Shown here: piece by piece, positions 17,651 to 25,112 of the stretch
Layout of the letters: each line of letters begins with the position of its first letter
Position numbering within the stretch: position 1 is the first letter of the stretch
DNA from: Cyclobacterium sp. SYSU L10401
GTDB lineage: Bacteria > Bacteroidota > Bacteroidia > Cytophagales > Cyclobacteriaceae
Assembly: GCF_010993705.1 (NCBI RefSeq)
Contig: NZ_WOFO01000013.1
Span: 55,301-119,300, forward strand
DNA length: 64,000 bases
Reading direction: 5' to 3'
Notes under the pieces: model-generated
Seen by the model: the letters and a program-made list of their open reading frames with translations, nothing else
The model's database searches: none
What the model was told of the DNA's origin: nothing
Translations under genes and position numbers: made by a program

Positions 17651-19012
17651 ATGGAAGCTACCCTACGATTCGAGTTACGTTTGGATACGGTGAACAAAAT
17701 AGGGGAACACCCCCTAATTATGGTGCTTAGAATTGCCGGGCAGCGAAAAAAGGTGTCTACAGGAGTCAAGTTGTTTCCTGAGTTGTGGAATAATGAAAAC
17801 CAACAAATAATAACTCTAACAGGAAAAATTAAGGACAAGCTGACCAAAAAGTATAAAGAGCATCTTCCCACCAAGAATCAACTGATCACCTGGCAAAATG
17901 ACCTCCTCAAGCTCAAAAACCAGGTCATCGGAATTGAATCCCGCTATTCTTTGGATGGCAAAGCCTACAGTGCAGCAATGGTGGTGGAGCTATTAAAGCA
18001 ATTGAAAACGCCTAAGGTAAAAAAGGATGAACCCTCCAATCAAATCTTTGCATTAATTGATGAATATATCAAGGAAAACGAACATACACGTGCTAAAGGC
18101 GGATTGAAGATTTATTCGTGCTTGAAAAATCACCTTCAAAATTACCATGCAAAAACCAAAACGAGCATAAGGATCGATGAAATTGATTATGGATTTATGC
18201 AATCCTTCCAGAATTTTTTGATTGGATGGGAGAAAGTTCACAAGACTACCAAAAATGTGAAATGGCTTAACAATATAACCATTGCCAAGCAGTTAAGTAC
18301 CTTAAAAGCCTTTCTAAATTATGCCAGAAGAAGGGGCTTTAAAGTTAACGACGGATATAAGGATTTTTCCATTAAACGCCATAAACTCGAGGTAATCGCA
18401 TTGAACCAAATGGAGTTGAACTCCTTACTCGATTTGGATCTAACATCAAATAAAAGATTAGACCAGGTAAGGGACGTTTTTTGCTTTAGCTGTGTAACAG
18501 GGTTTAGGTATTCCGACTTGGTGCAATTGAAAAGAGAGCATATCAAGGAGGATGAGATAAGGCTTACCGTGAAAAAAACAAAAGAACCTCTAATTGTACC
18601 ATTAAATATTTACTCCCATGAGATTTTAAGAAAATACAACCATATGGAAACTCCTTTGCCTGTCATTTCTAACCAAAAATTCAATAATTATATAAAAGAG
18701 CTTTGTGAAAGGGCAGGAATAAGTGACCCCATAGAAAGGATTCGGTACAGAGGCGCAGAAAAAATCTCCAACATTTATCCTAAACATAAGGTGATCAGCG
18801 CCCACACTGGAAGGAAAACCTTTGCCACTCTCTCCCTGGAAAAAGGTATCCCCGCAGAAACGGTGATGAAAATTACAGGGCATGCCGATTACAAAAGTTT
18901 TCAGCGGTATGTAAAAGTTACAGAAGAAAGAAAAAGAAACGAGATGCAGAAAGCATGGGGAGCCCCTGTAAGGAATTTAGCTATTATTGAGAATTCGTCA
19001 CAAAAAAAATGA
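17651..19012 (+). CDS. Tyrosine site-specific integrase (tRNA-Pro element)
   Basis: Catalyses insertion and excision of the element at the tRNA-Pro 3' end. An N-terminal arm-binding domain (about 1-95, RFELRLDT...STGVKLFPELWN) is typical of Bacteroidota integrases. A SAM-like core-binding domain at about 130-230 is followed by the catalytic domain, with all key residues visible: R286 (TGFRYSDL), a beta-hairpin Lys near 308, H385 and R388 (HTGRKTFA), H411 (TGHADYKSF) and Tyr 420. It starts at ATG 17651, 172 bases inside attL. The length, 453 aa, is full for the family, so it should be active. Confidence 0.95.
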   Translation: MEATLRFELRLDTVNKIGEHPLIMVLRIAGQRKKVSTGVKLFPELWNNENQQIITLTGKIKDKLTKKYKEHLPTKNQLITWQNDLLKLKNQVIGIESRYSLDGKAYSAAMVVELLKQLKTPKVKKDEPSNQIFALIDEYIKENEHTRAKGGLKIYSCLKNHLQNYHAKTKTSIRIDEIDYGFMQSFQNFLIGWEKVHKTTKNVKWLNNITIAKQLSTLKAFLNYARRRGFKVNDGYKDFSIKRHKLEVIALNQMELNSLLDLDLTSNKRLDQVRDVFCFSCVTGFRYSDLVQLKREHIKEDEIRLTVKKTKEPLIVPLNIYSHEILRKYNHMETPLPVISNQKFNNYIKELCERAGISDPIERIRYRGAEKISNIYPKHKVISAHTGRKTFATLSLEKGIPAETVMKITGHADYKSFQRYVKVTEERKRNEMQKAWGAPVRNLAIIENSSQKK

Positions 19013-19101
19013 TAAAGATTTCCGTACAAAGCGGAGAATACAAACTGACATGGGTTGGGGAGCTAAAGCAGGAGATATTGAAACGCCACCCGGACGGGTG
19101 A
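19009..19101 (+). CDS. 30-aa ORF overlapping integrase stop
   Basis: The ATG overlaps the integrase TGA (ATGA). It encodes MIKISVQSGEYK... and ends ILKRHPDG, charged and soluble. I do not recognise it. Coupling to the integrase suggests translation, but the length is marginal and it may be the start of a lost gene. Confidence 0.25.
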   Translation: MIKISVQSGEYKLTWVGELKQEILKRHPDG

Positions 19102-19143
19102 ATCATTTTGTTATATTAATTCGTTAACTTTAATGGAAAATAA

Positions 19144-19350
19144 ATGAATCTGATGAAAGGTATCAATTACGTTACGGACGATAAAAACAGAAAAGTAGCC
19201 GTTCAAATAGACCTGAAAAAGCACGGGGACCTATGGGAGGATTTTTACGACAACTTGATAGCAGAGCTGCGCAAGGGTGAGGAGAAGATCCCGCTGGAGG
19301 ACGTTATTAGGGACCTGAAAAAGGACGGCAAGCTGGATGAGTCAATATAA
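19144..19350 (+). CDS. RelB-like antitoxin
   Basis: Small acidic/basic protein of 68 aa (MKGINYVTDDKNRKVAVQIDL...) with a KIPLEDVIRDLKKDGKL tail, the usual form of antitoxins paired with Bacteroidota RelE proteins. It would bind and neutralise the toxin and repress its own promoter. A second Met at 19153 is an equally likely start. The reading frame is intact. The toxin ATG lies inside its last codons (14-base overlap), the standard coupling. Since the partner toxin is broken, it may be a solitary antitoxin. Confidence 0.8.
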   Translation: MNLMKGINYVTDDKNRKVAVQIDLKKHGDLWEDFYDNLIAELRKGEEKIPLEDVIRDLKKDGKLDESI

Positions 19351-19597
19351 AGTATTGGTCAGCAAGTCAGCCGCAAAGTAATTGGCCAAATTACAGTCAT
19401 CAATCAATAATCGGATTATAAAAGGCGTCATGGACCTATCTGAGGACCCAAGGCCGACCGGATCAAAAAAACTCAAGGGAGGCTCCGAAAACTGGCGCAT
19501 CAGAATTGGGAATTACAGGGTTATCTATTCCATTGATGATGAGATACTCATAGTGGATGTTCGGAAGGTAGGCCACAGAAAGGATATTTACGAATGA
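19337..19597 (+). pseudogene. RelE/ParE-family toxin interrupted by a TAA codon
   Basis: From ATG 19337 the frame reads MSQYKVLVSKSAAK-stop-LAKLQSSINNRIIKGVMDL and continues to KVGHRKDIYE, a complete RelE toxin of 86 codon positions with the conserved RPTGSKKLKGG, WRIRIGNYRVIY and GHRKDIY motifs. The only lesion is TAA at 19379-19381 (codon 15). One C-to-T change from CAA (Gln, the usual KQLAKL) explains it. A TTG at 19382 could start a 71-aa form lacking the first helix, which I think would be inactive. In its family it would be an mRNA interferase or gyrase inhibitor. Confidence 0.85.
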
Positions 19598-19812
19598 TGT
19601 TGTCCCGGCTTTTGGAGAATTTTTAGTTTGGGCATGACCCCCTCAGGTAAAGCGGCGTTTGTCATCTGGAACATGCAAAAGGCTGTTACAGCCTGCCATG
19701 AATTTTGGGCTCCTTCCTCTTTATCGGGAATCCCCTCCCAATTAAGGGTTTTGCCACTTGATGAATAGGTCACGACCTTCCCTGAAATGCGAATTACAGT
19801 TAAAAAAAATCA

Positions 19813-20012
19813 CCCTACTACTTACTACAAACAGGTTTCAAATTAAAGAAAATCAGCTCCTTAACCTGTAGTAAGATAAAATAAATCAAGTTACTACACC
19901 TTACTACAAAAAGGACTTTTGTAGTAAGATGGATTTTGAGTTATAATACCCATAAAACACTGATTATCAATTCCTAAATCGCAAAATGTAGTAATGTAGT
20001 AGGTGTAGTAGG
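19813..20012. repeat. Cluster of TGTAGTAR octamers with a 12-bp hairpin
   Basis: Eight copies of TGTAGTAA/G lie in about 190 bases. On the minus strand: 19822-19829, 19891-19898 and 19901-19908. On the plus strand: 19867-19874, 19920-19927, 19987-19994, 19995-20002 and 20004-20011. CTTACTACAAAA (19900-19911) and TTTTGTAGTAAG (19917-19928) form a perfect hairpin with a 5-base loop. The arrangement resembles iterons or a multi-site operator. No replication gene is adjacent. Confidence 0.6.
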
Positions 20013-20742
20013 TGGTTTTCACGAAAAATTAAACTTTTTAAAATAAATGAAAATGAATCTGGCTTATTTTGTATCAGAAGCTTGGAATGAAAGGGATCCC
20101 TAAGGGTATACACTTTTTTCTTCATCAGCCAGTTATTCTTTGGATGGATTATCCGATGGAGAGTCTCCCGGCTAACCGATCATAAAAAACAAACCGGATG
20201 GACGTGATTCCGCTAGAGGATTAATATAGCATCACGGAATAAGGTATTTTGGGGTTGGGCTATCCACCTGTCCAGATATTGTTCAAATGTCTATATATTC
20301 CTATAAATAGCTTTGTACATATTGAAATAACCCATACCTGAATACATAGTTTTGTCAGAGTGTAATGCGAAAACAACACACATAGGAATTATTAACTATA
20401 CTTATAATATTTACCTGGATATACCCATATTGAAATAAAAAGTATTCCTAATATTAAGTAAAATTGAATATTGATCCTGTGGAAAAACCGTCCTCGATTT
20501 CATTTATCCAGCAAAAAACAACCTTTTGGATACACCACCCATTTGCTGTGCACGGTCCTTGCAAGTTGTGTCTTTGTCCGACAAAAAACCTATCGGTTTT
20601 ATTGTGCCAAAAACTTACTTGCCCCACCTGATTTCCATTAGATGGGGAGGGGAAAAATCCTCGCAACTCGAATTTTCAAAATTTTAATACTTAAGAAAGT
20701 CTCACTAAATTAAATTGGGAAAGGGCGCTGGAAACAAAACTG
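20013..20742. other. Gene-poor stretch inside the island
   Basis: About 730 bases, AT-rich, with no recognised gene. Short frames at 20454-20666 (minus) and 20480-20700 (plus) have no recognisable motif. It probably contains decayed coding sequence. Confidence 0.4.
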
Positions 20743-21018
20743 ATGATAATACAACAATGTAATCAGAGATCGCCAAAGAAACACTTCGAGCAGCTAGATG
20801 CTAGCTGTCAGCTGTTGCCGGAGCATAACGTGACCATGAGAGTTAACCGTGTGGACAGGCTAAATGCCGACCGGGGCCGGGTGCTGGGTCCTGCCAGGAC
20901 GCAGGAAGTACAAAAGGGCCCAAAGGTGAAACTTTTTATCCATGGCAAATATGAAGTTGCCCACCAAGACAGGCTTGAAGCAGGTATATATCAGCATGGG
21001 GATAGAGGACAAACCTGA
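20743..21018 (+). CDS. Unrecognised 91-aa ORF
   Basis: Basic and hydrophilic, with local base composition more GC-rich than the neighbouring AT-rich DNA. The middle (RVNRVDRLNADRGRVLG) and end (KVKLFIHGKYEVAHQDR) look protein-like but match no family I know. It has no signal peptide or membrane segment. It could be a fragment of a larger lost gene acquired with the island. Confidence 0.3.
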   Translation: MIIQQCNQRSPKKHFEQLDASCQLLPEHNVTMRVNRVDRLNADRGRVLGPARTQEVQKGPKVKLFIHGKYEVAHQDRLEAGIYQHGDRGQT

Positions 21019-21189
21019 TCCAAGACCACCACTTTATCTATTGACAAACCTATGTTTTTAGGTATTATGATGAGCGCATAGTCTTGGATAAATTGATGAA
21101 TAATAAAATAAATTTTAACCCACCATCGTAATTATCAACTTAAATTCCCTTATTTTTAAACGGTTTTTTAGAATAAAAATTCGACTAAG

Positions 21190-21354
21190 ATGCTTTTTAG
21201 GAACTTGATTGTTTTGGGTATAGTGATAGTATATGGCAAGAATGTTTGCGCCCAGGCCCCAAATAGGTTGCCCTCTTCAGGAAATCCATTATCAGGATTA
21301 CCTACTGGCAGTAACTCCCATCCATCCGGTTTATTACAATTCACCAGGTTATGA
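21190..21354 (+). CDS. 54-aa secreted-type ORF
   Basis: It starts MLFRNLIVLGIVIVYGKNVC with a clear hydrophobic leader ending CAQA, then a Gly/Ser/Pro-rich tail (LPSSGNPLSGLPTGSN). The stop is TGA 21352-21354, and the next gene starts 32 bases on. It may be a short secreted peptide or a truncated exported protein. No family is recognised. Confidence 0.35.
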   Translation: MLFRNLIVLGIVIVYGKNVCAQAPNRLPSSGNPLSGLPTGSNSHPSGLLQFTRL

Positions 21355-21386
21355 TTCTTGGCTAAGAACAAAATATTATTTTTGGT

Positions 21387-21866
21387 ATGGGAAGTTATTT
21401 GTTTTTTATTTCAATTTTATTGGCATTTATGAAATGTTGTTCACAAGGTGAAATCAACGTGTCTAAGGAATTACTGGTTGGAAGTTGGGCCTCGTGCCAT
21501 GATGATGGATTATATTTAGAGTTACATTTTACTGAGGTAAATGATTATGCCTATCATTTAGATGGTGATATACTGGATTTTAATGTAGGAAAGTATATCG
21601 TTTGTTCAGATAAAATCCATATTTCAATACAGGAAAATGACCTAAACTGTGCACAAAATAATGTGGAGCAGATAGATATAACTTTCAAGTCCGGTGATGA
21701 GTTTGAAAGTAAGGAGATGGGTAAAATTTACAACTTTAGGAGATTATCAGATAAACCGATTATGAATTACAGGTTAGGAACCAAGGTACTTGAACGGGAG
21801 GGATATATGGATGGTTTTAGATTTCGAAAAGATACTTTTAATTGTTCTAATAATATTATCAAATAA
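21387..21866 (+). CDS. Hypothetical secreted protein, 159 aa
   Basis: A hydrophobic leader (SYLFFISILLAFMKCC) is followed by a beta-rich soluble domain: GSWASCHDDGLYLELHF, repeated short strands, and conserved-looking Cys residues. The pattern resembles lipocalin-like 'lipoprotein, measures deviation from a fold' proteins found as single genes, but I cannot assign it. The cysteine pair at about 18-19 could be a weak lipobox. It lies in the cargo part of the island upstream of two membrane proteins. Confidence 0.6.
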   Translation: MGSYLFFISILLAFMKCCSQGEINVSKELLVGSWASCHDDGLYLELHFTEVNDYAYHLDGDILDFNVGKYIVCSDKIHISIQENDLNCAQNNVEQIDITFKSGDEFESKEMGKIYNFRRLSDKPIMNYRLGTKVLEREGYMDGFRFRKDTFNCSNNIIK

Positions 21867-21994
21867 ACCTCTATTTTATCACCCGTTTTATTTATTTCCC
21901 GACTAACTTATAAATACCCAAATGTTTGATGATTTATATAATGATCCAGGATGGTTAAATTAACACGTCATAACCACAAAAATTTACAACTATC

Positions 21995-22492
21995 ATGGCT
22001 GCTAATTCAATATACAGAACCGAGGATTTTGAATTTGACTTTTCAAAAAAAGAAATACGATTTTTTCGAAAAGGATATAACTATACCACCATTTCTTTTA
22101 CCGAAGTGAATAATATTGAGGTGCGAAGGGGGAGTACTGTCCGAAATGTATGGTTTTTGGCCATAATTACTGGATTGCTGATTTTATTAACAATCGTTTT
22201 GTCGGGCAATTTGTTCGAAAGGTTAAATGAGGTCGGGAATTTTGCTCCCTTAAATCATAGTGACATAAGAAGGATTGGTGCAAATATTATTATTTTGGCT
22301 TCCTCCCTGTTTTTTGCTTCTTACATTTTGTATGCTATTACAAGGAATGAAGTTGTTTTGAAAATTAATCGCAAAAACAAACCCTATCCTCTTAAAGAGT
22401 TGGAAAATGTAAGGATGCAAGAACAATTTTATAAGGACTTAAATGATGTTTTTCCCTTTATAAAATTTGATTTAAATTTAGGCGAAAACTAA
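21995..22492 (+). CDS. Two-TM membrane protein, paralogue A (PH-like halves)
   Basis: 165 aa. An N-terminal beta-rich segment (about 8-50: FDFSKKEIRFFRKGYNYTTI) leads into RRGSTVRNVW and TM1 (52-70). A short loop, TM2 (94-115) and a C-terminal beta/alpha segment (EVVLKINRKNKPYPL) follow. The layout, a beta hairpin before and after a TM pair, resembles bacterial PH-like (YcxB/bPH) membrane proteins; that is inference. The gene directly downstream encodes a protein of the same architecture with the same motif before TM1. Confidence 0.65.
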   Translation: MAANSIYRTEDFEFDFSKKEIRFFRKGYNYTTISFTEVNNIEVRRGSTVRNVWFLAIITGLLILLTIVLSGNLFERLNEVGNFAPLNHSDIRRIGANIIILASSLFFASYILYAITRNEVVLKINRKNKPYPLKELENVRMQEQFYKDLNDVFPFIKFDLNLGEN

Positions 22493-22536
22493 TTGATTGG
22501 GGTCGAGTATTTGTAGGCGGATGGAATTAATGAATA

Positions 22537-22992
22537 ATGGAGATAGTAGATGTAAATTTTAAGGTGACCTCAGAAGGTGTACACTTGCTTAGAAATAAAT
22601 TTTCTTACCAAATCTTACCTTTTAATAAAATTGAAAATGCTTACATGGTAAGAGGCAAATCAGTAAAAAACTGGATTGTAATCTTAAGTTTTGGATTACT
22701 ATTTTTGACCTTGTCAGCAATTTTACTTTATTATTTAATAAATAGTTTGTCAGTTGATGATAAACCCGTGAGATTTTATAACATGTTCGGAAATGGTTTA
22801 ATTGGTGTAATTATTTTGGGAGTATTAGGAATAATCTCAATTTTCAACGCAGGCAAAACTATTCCAATAATCGTAATTGTTTCAAGCAAAAGAAAAATTG
22901 AACTCAGGATTTTAAAGAATCGAAAAAACTTGGATGAATTATTGCACTTTTTTACTTCTCACGGAATAGAAGTTGAAAGGAAGGGCTTTTAA
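22537..22992 (+). CDS. Two-TM membrane protein, paralogue B (PH-like halves)
   Basis: 151 aa. An N-terminal beta-rich segment (NFKVTSEGVHLLRNKFSYQI, about 7-34) is followed by VRGKSVKNW (38-46), TM1 (46-68), a loop, TM2 (85-104) and a C-terminal strand/helix segment (KRKIELRILKNRKNLDELL). It matches the neighbour at 21995 in order and spacing of elements but is diverged in sequence, so it looks like an old tandem duplication kept as a pair. It is 44 bases downstream and probably cotranscribed. Function unknown; last cargo gene before attR. Confidence 0.65.
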   Translation: MEIVDVNFKVTSEGVHLLRNKFSYQILPFNKIENAYMVRGKSVKNWIVILSFGLLFLTLSAILLYYLINSLSVDDKPVRFYNMFGNGLIGVIILGVLGIISIFNAGKTIPIIVIVSSKRKIELRILKNRKNLDELLHFFTSHGIEVERKGF

Positions 22993-23173
22993 CTATTGAA
23001 TATAACCCAGGAAAGACTTACACCAATTCCTGAAGGATAATGTTTCCTTTAATGAACCTTTAAAACCATCAACACCGAATTCTTAGTTATATTCATATAC
23101 CTATCCTAAACCTGTTATAAGTCCAAGAAAACAGATTGAAATCATCTTAGAAACAAAAAAATCATAAAAGATT

Positions 23174-23197
23174 TGGCCCCACAATTAGCCCCAGACC
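23174..23197. repeat. Right-end copies of the TAGCCCCACAAA motif
   Basis: TGGCCCCACAAT followed by TAGCCCCAGACC, in the same orientation as the perfect pair at 17585-17608, 53 bases inside attR. Putative integrase arm sites. Confidence 0.45.
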
Positions 23198-23205
23198 AAA
23201 AACAA

Positions 23206-23246
23206 AAAACCCTAACTATCTAATTTACAGATAATTAGGGTTTTAA
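23206..23246 (-). terminator. Strong hairpin terminator after tRNA-Pro
   Basis: AAAACCCTAA and TTAGGGTTTT pair over 10 bases, with a second inner stem (TATCT/AGATA). It is directly downstream of the tRNA 3' end on the minus strand, on the island side, so the element supplies a replacement terminator. Confidence 0.7.
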
Positions 23247-23250
23247 TCAG

Positions 23251-23325
23251 TCGGGGTGGCAGGATTCGAACCTGCGACCTCCTCGTCCCAAACGAGGCGC
23301 GATGACCGGGCTACGCTACACCCCG
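23251..23325 (-). tRNA. tRNA-Pro (UGG anticodon)
   Basis: It folds into a full cloverleaf. The acceptor arm pairs CGGGGTG with CACCCCG plus discriminator A. The anticodon stem CCTCG/CGAGG holds loop TTTGGGA (anticodon TGG), and the T-arm is GCAGG-TTCGAAT-CCTGC. CCA is not encoded. Its last 23 bases are shared with the attachment-site copy at 17455-17478, so the 3' end was rebuilt by the element. Confidence 0.95.
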
Positions 23326-23456
23326 AAAACTTTCAGTTTTGCTCCAAAAGCGATTGCAAAAGTAATCCTTTTTTCTTCAAATCAAAAACCTAAATGCGAA
23401 AATATGGGATAATTTAATTGTAAAATCCTACTGCCTGTTAACCTGCCAAAACCCCA

Positions 23457-24038
23457 TTATTGCATTTCCGGAAATACATTGCTTTTAAAAATCTTGATCG
23501 CTATGGATAACAAAATGATCCCAAATATCCTGCGCAATACATCCAGGCCCGTCTTCCCCAATTTCCGCTCCAGCCAGTTGGTGCTTTTGAGTACCACAAA
23601 TATAATGATCAGGTTCAGGATGATCCCTACGGCAATATTGGCCTGTGAAAATTCAGCCTTCAGCGTGAGGATGGTCGTCAGGGTACCTGCTCCAGCTATC
23701 AAAGGAAAGGCTATGGGTACTATAGAGGTACTTGTGGAGCCTGCTGCAGGATCGGGTTTGAAAATCTCTATACCCAGAATCATCTCCGCTCCCAGGGCAA
23801 AAATGATCAGGGCTCCGGCAATGGCAAAGTCCTCCACTCCTATCCCAAAGAGCTGCAGAATGGATTTGCCCAAAACCAAAAACAATACCATCAATACCCC
23901 GGCAACTACGGTAGCCTTGCCGCTTTGGATATGCCCTACCTTTTTGCGGAGATTGATGACAATGGGAATGGAACCCAAAATATCAATGACCGAGAAAAGG
24001 ATCAGGGTTACTGAGAGTATTTCTCTGAAATCGAACAT
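23457..24038 (-). CDS. MarC family integral membrane protein
   Basis: 193 aa with six predicted membrane segments. The MarC-family pattern is visible: an N-terminal VTLILFSVIDILGSIPI, a central IVPIAFPLIAGAGTLTTIL (with the conserved PLIAGPG-like turn), and a C-terminal ILRRIFGIILLSIAI. Members are inner-membrane proteins of unclear function; the old multiple-antibiotic-resistance link has not held up. It lies 12 bases downstream of the aminotransferase gene and may be cotranscribed. Confidence 0.9.
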   Translation of the reverse strand: MFDFREILSVTLILFSVIDILGSIPIVINLRKKVGHIQSGKATVVAGVLMVLFLVLGKSILQLFGIGVEDFAIAGALIIFALGAEMILGIEIFKPDPAAGSTSTSIVPIAFPLIAGAGTLTTILTLKAEFSQANIAVGIILNLIIIFVVLKSTNWLERKLGKTGLDVLRRIFGIILLSIAIKIFKSNVFPEMQ

Positions 24039-24050
24039 GCATGCAACCTA

Positions 24051-25112
24051 TCAATAGCTTTCTAAAAATTGAATCAACTTTTCAAATTCTTCATCGGTAA
24101 TGGCCGGAAAATTCGCAATTCGGAAGCTGGTAGGCTTCAATGGACCATAACCGCTGCCCATCTGCATGCCCTCCTTTTCTGCAGCCTGCTTGATGGCTTT
24201 GATAAAGGCTTCCTCGCCCCCAACACCCAAGACTGTTCTGCTCCGGGCCTTCGCATTGGTAACCAAAAAGGCCAGGGCGGCTGATTTGTCTACCAGGCCC
24301 TCCAGCGCCTGCATTCTGCTTTCGGTCTTTGCCTGTACCTCCCAAATGGAAGGCATGTCCTGCAATACCCTGTTCAGGAGATAAATACCCAGCACATTGG
24401 GGGTATAGTGGGTTTGGTAATTATAGGCGTTTTCCAGCATAAAGTTCAGGCTATTGTATCGGCCATATTCTCCCTTGCTTTTTGCCTTGGCAATGGCTTT
24501 AGGAGAGAGAACCAAAAGCCCCAGCCCTGCCGGCATACCAAAGCATTTCTGTACGGAGGCATACCAGACATCAGCCAATTTGAAATCCAGGTAAATCCCG
24601 CCCATGGAAGAAGTGGTGTCTACGGCCAGCATCTTATCGGGAAATTTCCCAGCCAATGCTGCAATGGTTTCGTTGGTCACCTGGCTGGCATTCGATGTTT
24701 CGTTTTGGGTGATGGCGATGACATCAAAAGCATTCGAAATTGTCAGATCAGCTACTTCCAATACCGTGTTTTTATCCAACTTCAAGGAGGCGGTTTCTGG
24801 AATGATATTTTGGGCGAAATCAAACCATTTCTTACCAAAAGATCCGGAAAATATATGAAAGGAAGCCTGTTCTACCAGGGACTGGGAAATGATTTCCCAG
24901 TTTTCGGTGGCACTGGAGGTAAACAACAGCTTGTAATCTGCAGGTATTTCCAGCCTTTGTTTCAATAGGCTTTCGGTATCCTTATACAAGTCCATAAATA
25001 CCGCACTGCGGTGGTTGGCACTGAGGATCCCCTGGCTAAAAGCATCCTGAAAATATTCAGGTAATTTGTCAAAAACCTTAGACGGTCCCGGAGCAAAAGT
25101 GAGCATAGACAT
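24051..25112 (-). CDS. Class V aminotransferase (phosphoserine-aminotransferase-like)
   Basis: PLP enzyme of fold type I, 353 aa. It opens with the SerC-like FAPGPSKVFDKLPEYF, has a substrate-loop stretch ILSANHRSAVF, a conserved Asp-Thr-Thr-Ser-Ser (AVDTTSSMGG) and the PLP lysine in ASVQKCFGMPAG (about residue 193). The family includes phosphoserine and alanine-glyoxylate aminotransferases. The SerC-like start favours serine or vitamin B6 metabolism, but the exact substrate is not proven. It overlaps aroQ by one base (TAATG). Confidence 0.85.
   Translation of the reverse strand: MSMLTFAPGPSKVFDKLPEYFQDAFSQGILSANHRSAVFMDLYKDTESLLKQRLEIPADYKLLFTSSATENWEIISQSLVEQASFHIFSGSFGKKWFDFAQNIIPETASLKLDKNTVLEVADLTISNAFDVIAITQNETSNASQVTNETIAALAGKFPDKMLAVDTTSSMGGIYLDFKLADVWYASVQKCFGMPAGLGLLVLSPKAIAKAKSKGEYGRYNSLNFMLENAYNYQTHYTPNVLGIYLLNRVLQDMPSIWEVQAKTESRMQALEGLVDKSAALAFLVTNAKARSRTVLGVGGEEAFIKAIKQAAEKEGMQMGSGYGPLKPTSFRIANFPAITDEEFEKLIQFLESY

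Larger units (their letters stand above)
17455..23273. mobile_element. 5.8-kb integrative element inserted in tRNA-Pro(UGG)
   Basis: An identical 24-base sequence, the 3' end of tRNA-Pro, occurs at 17455-17478 and at 23250-23273. A tyrosine integrase gene starts 172 bases inside the left copy and reads inward. The right copy is part of an intact tRNA gene, so the element restored the tRNA on insertion, as is usual for tRNA-targeting integrases. Cargo: integrase, RelB/RelE-like pair (toxin broken), TGTAGTAR repeat cluster, unrecognised ORFs, a secreted protein and two paralogous membrane proteins. No relaxase, coupling protein, capsid or packaging gene is visible, so mobility would need a helper or the element is decayed. 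AT content is higher than in the flanking genes. Confidence 0.85.

Noticed and set aside
19588..19773. 61-aa minus-strand ORF convergent with the toxin gene
   Set aside because: It starts with GTG, has no upstream signal or recognised motif, and overlaps the toxin end. It could be part of a decayed gene, but I cannot support it.
19813..20012. CRISPR array
   Set aside because: The repeats are octamers in both orientations with irregular spacing, and no cas genes are present; not CRISPR.
20454..20666. 70-aa minus-strand ORF in the island
   Set aside because: Low-complexity composition, no motif, no context; probably chance.
23479..24057. 192-aa plus-strand ORF opposite marC
   Set aside because: Complementary-strand shadow of a membrane-protein gene with clear family motifs.
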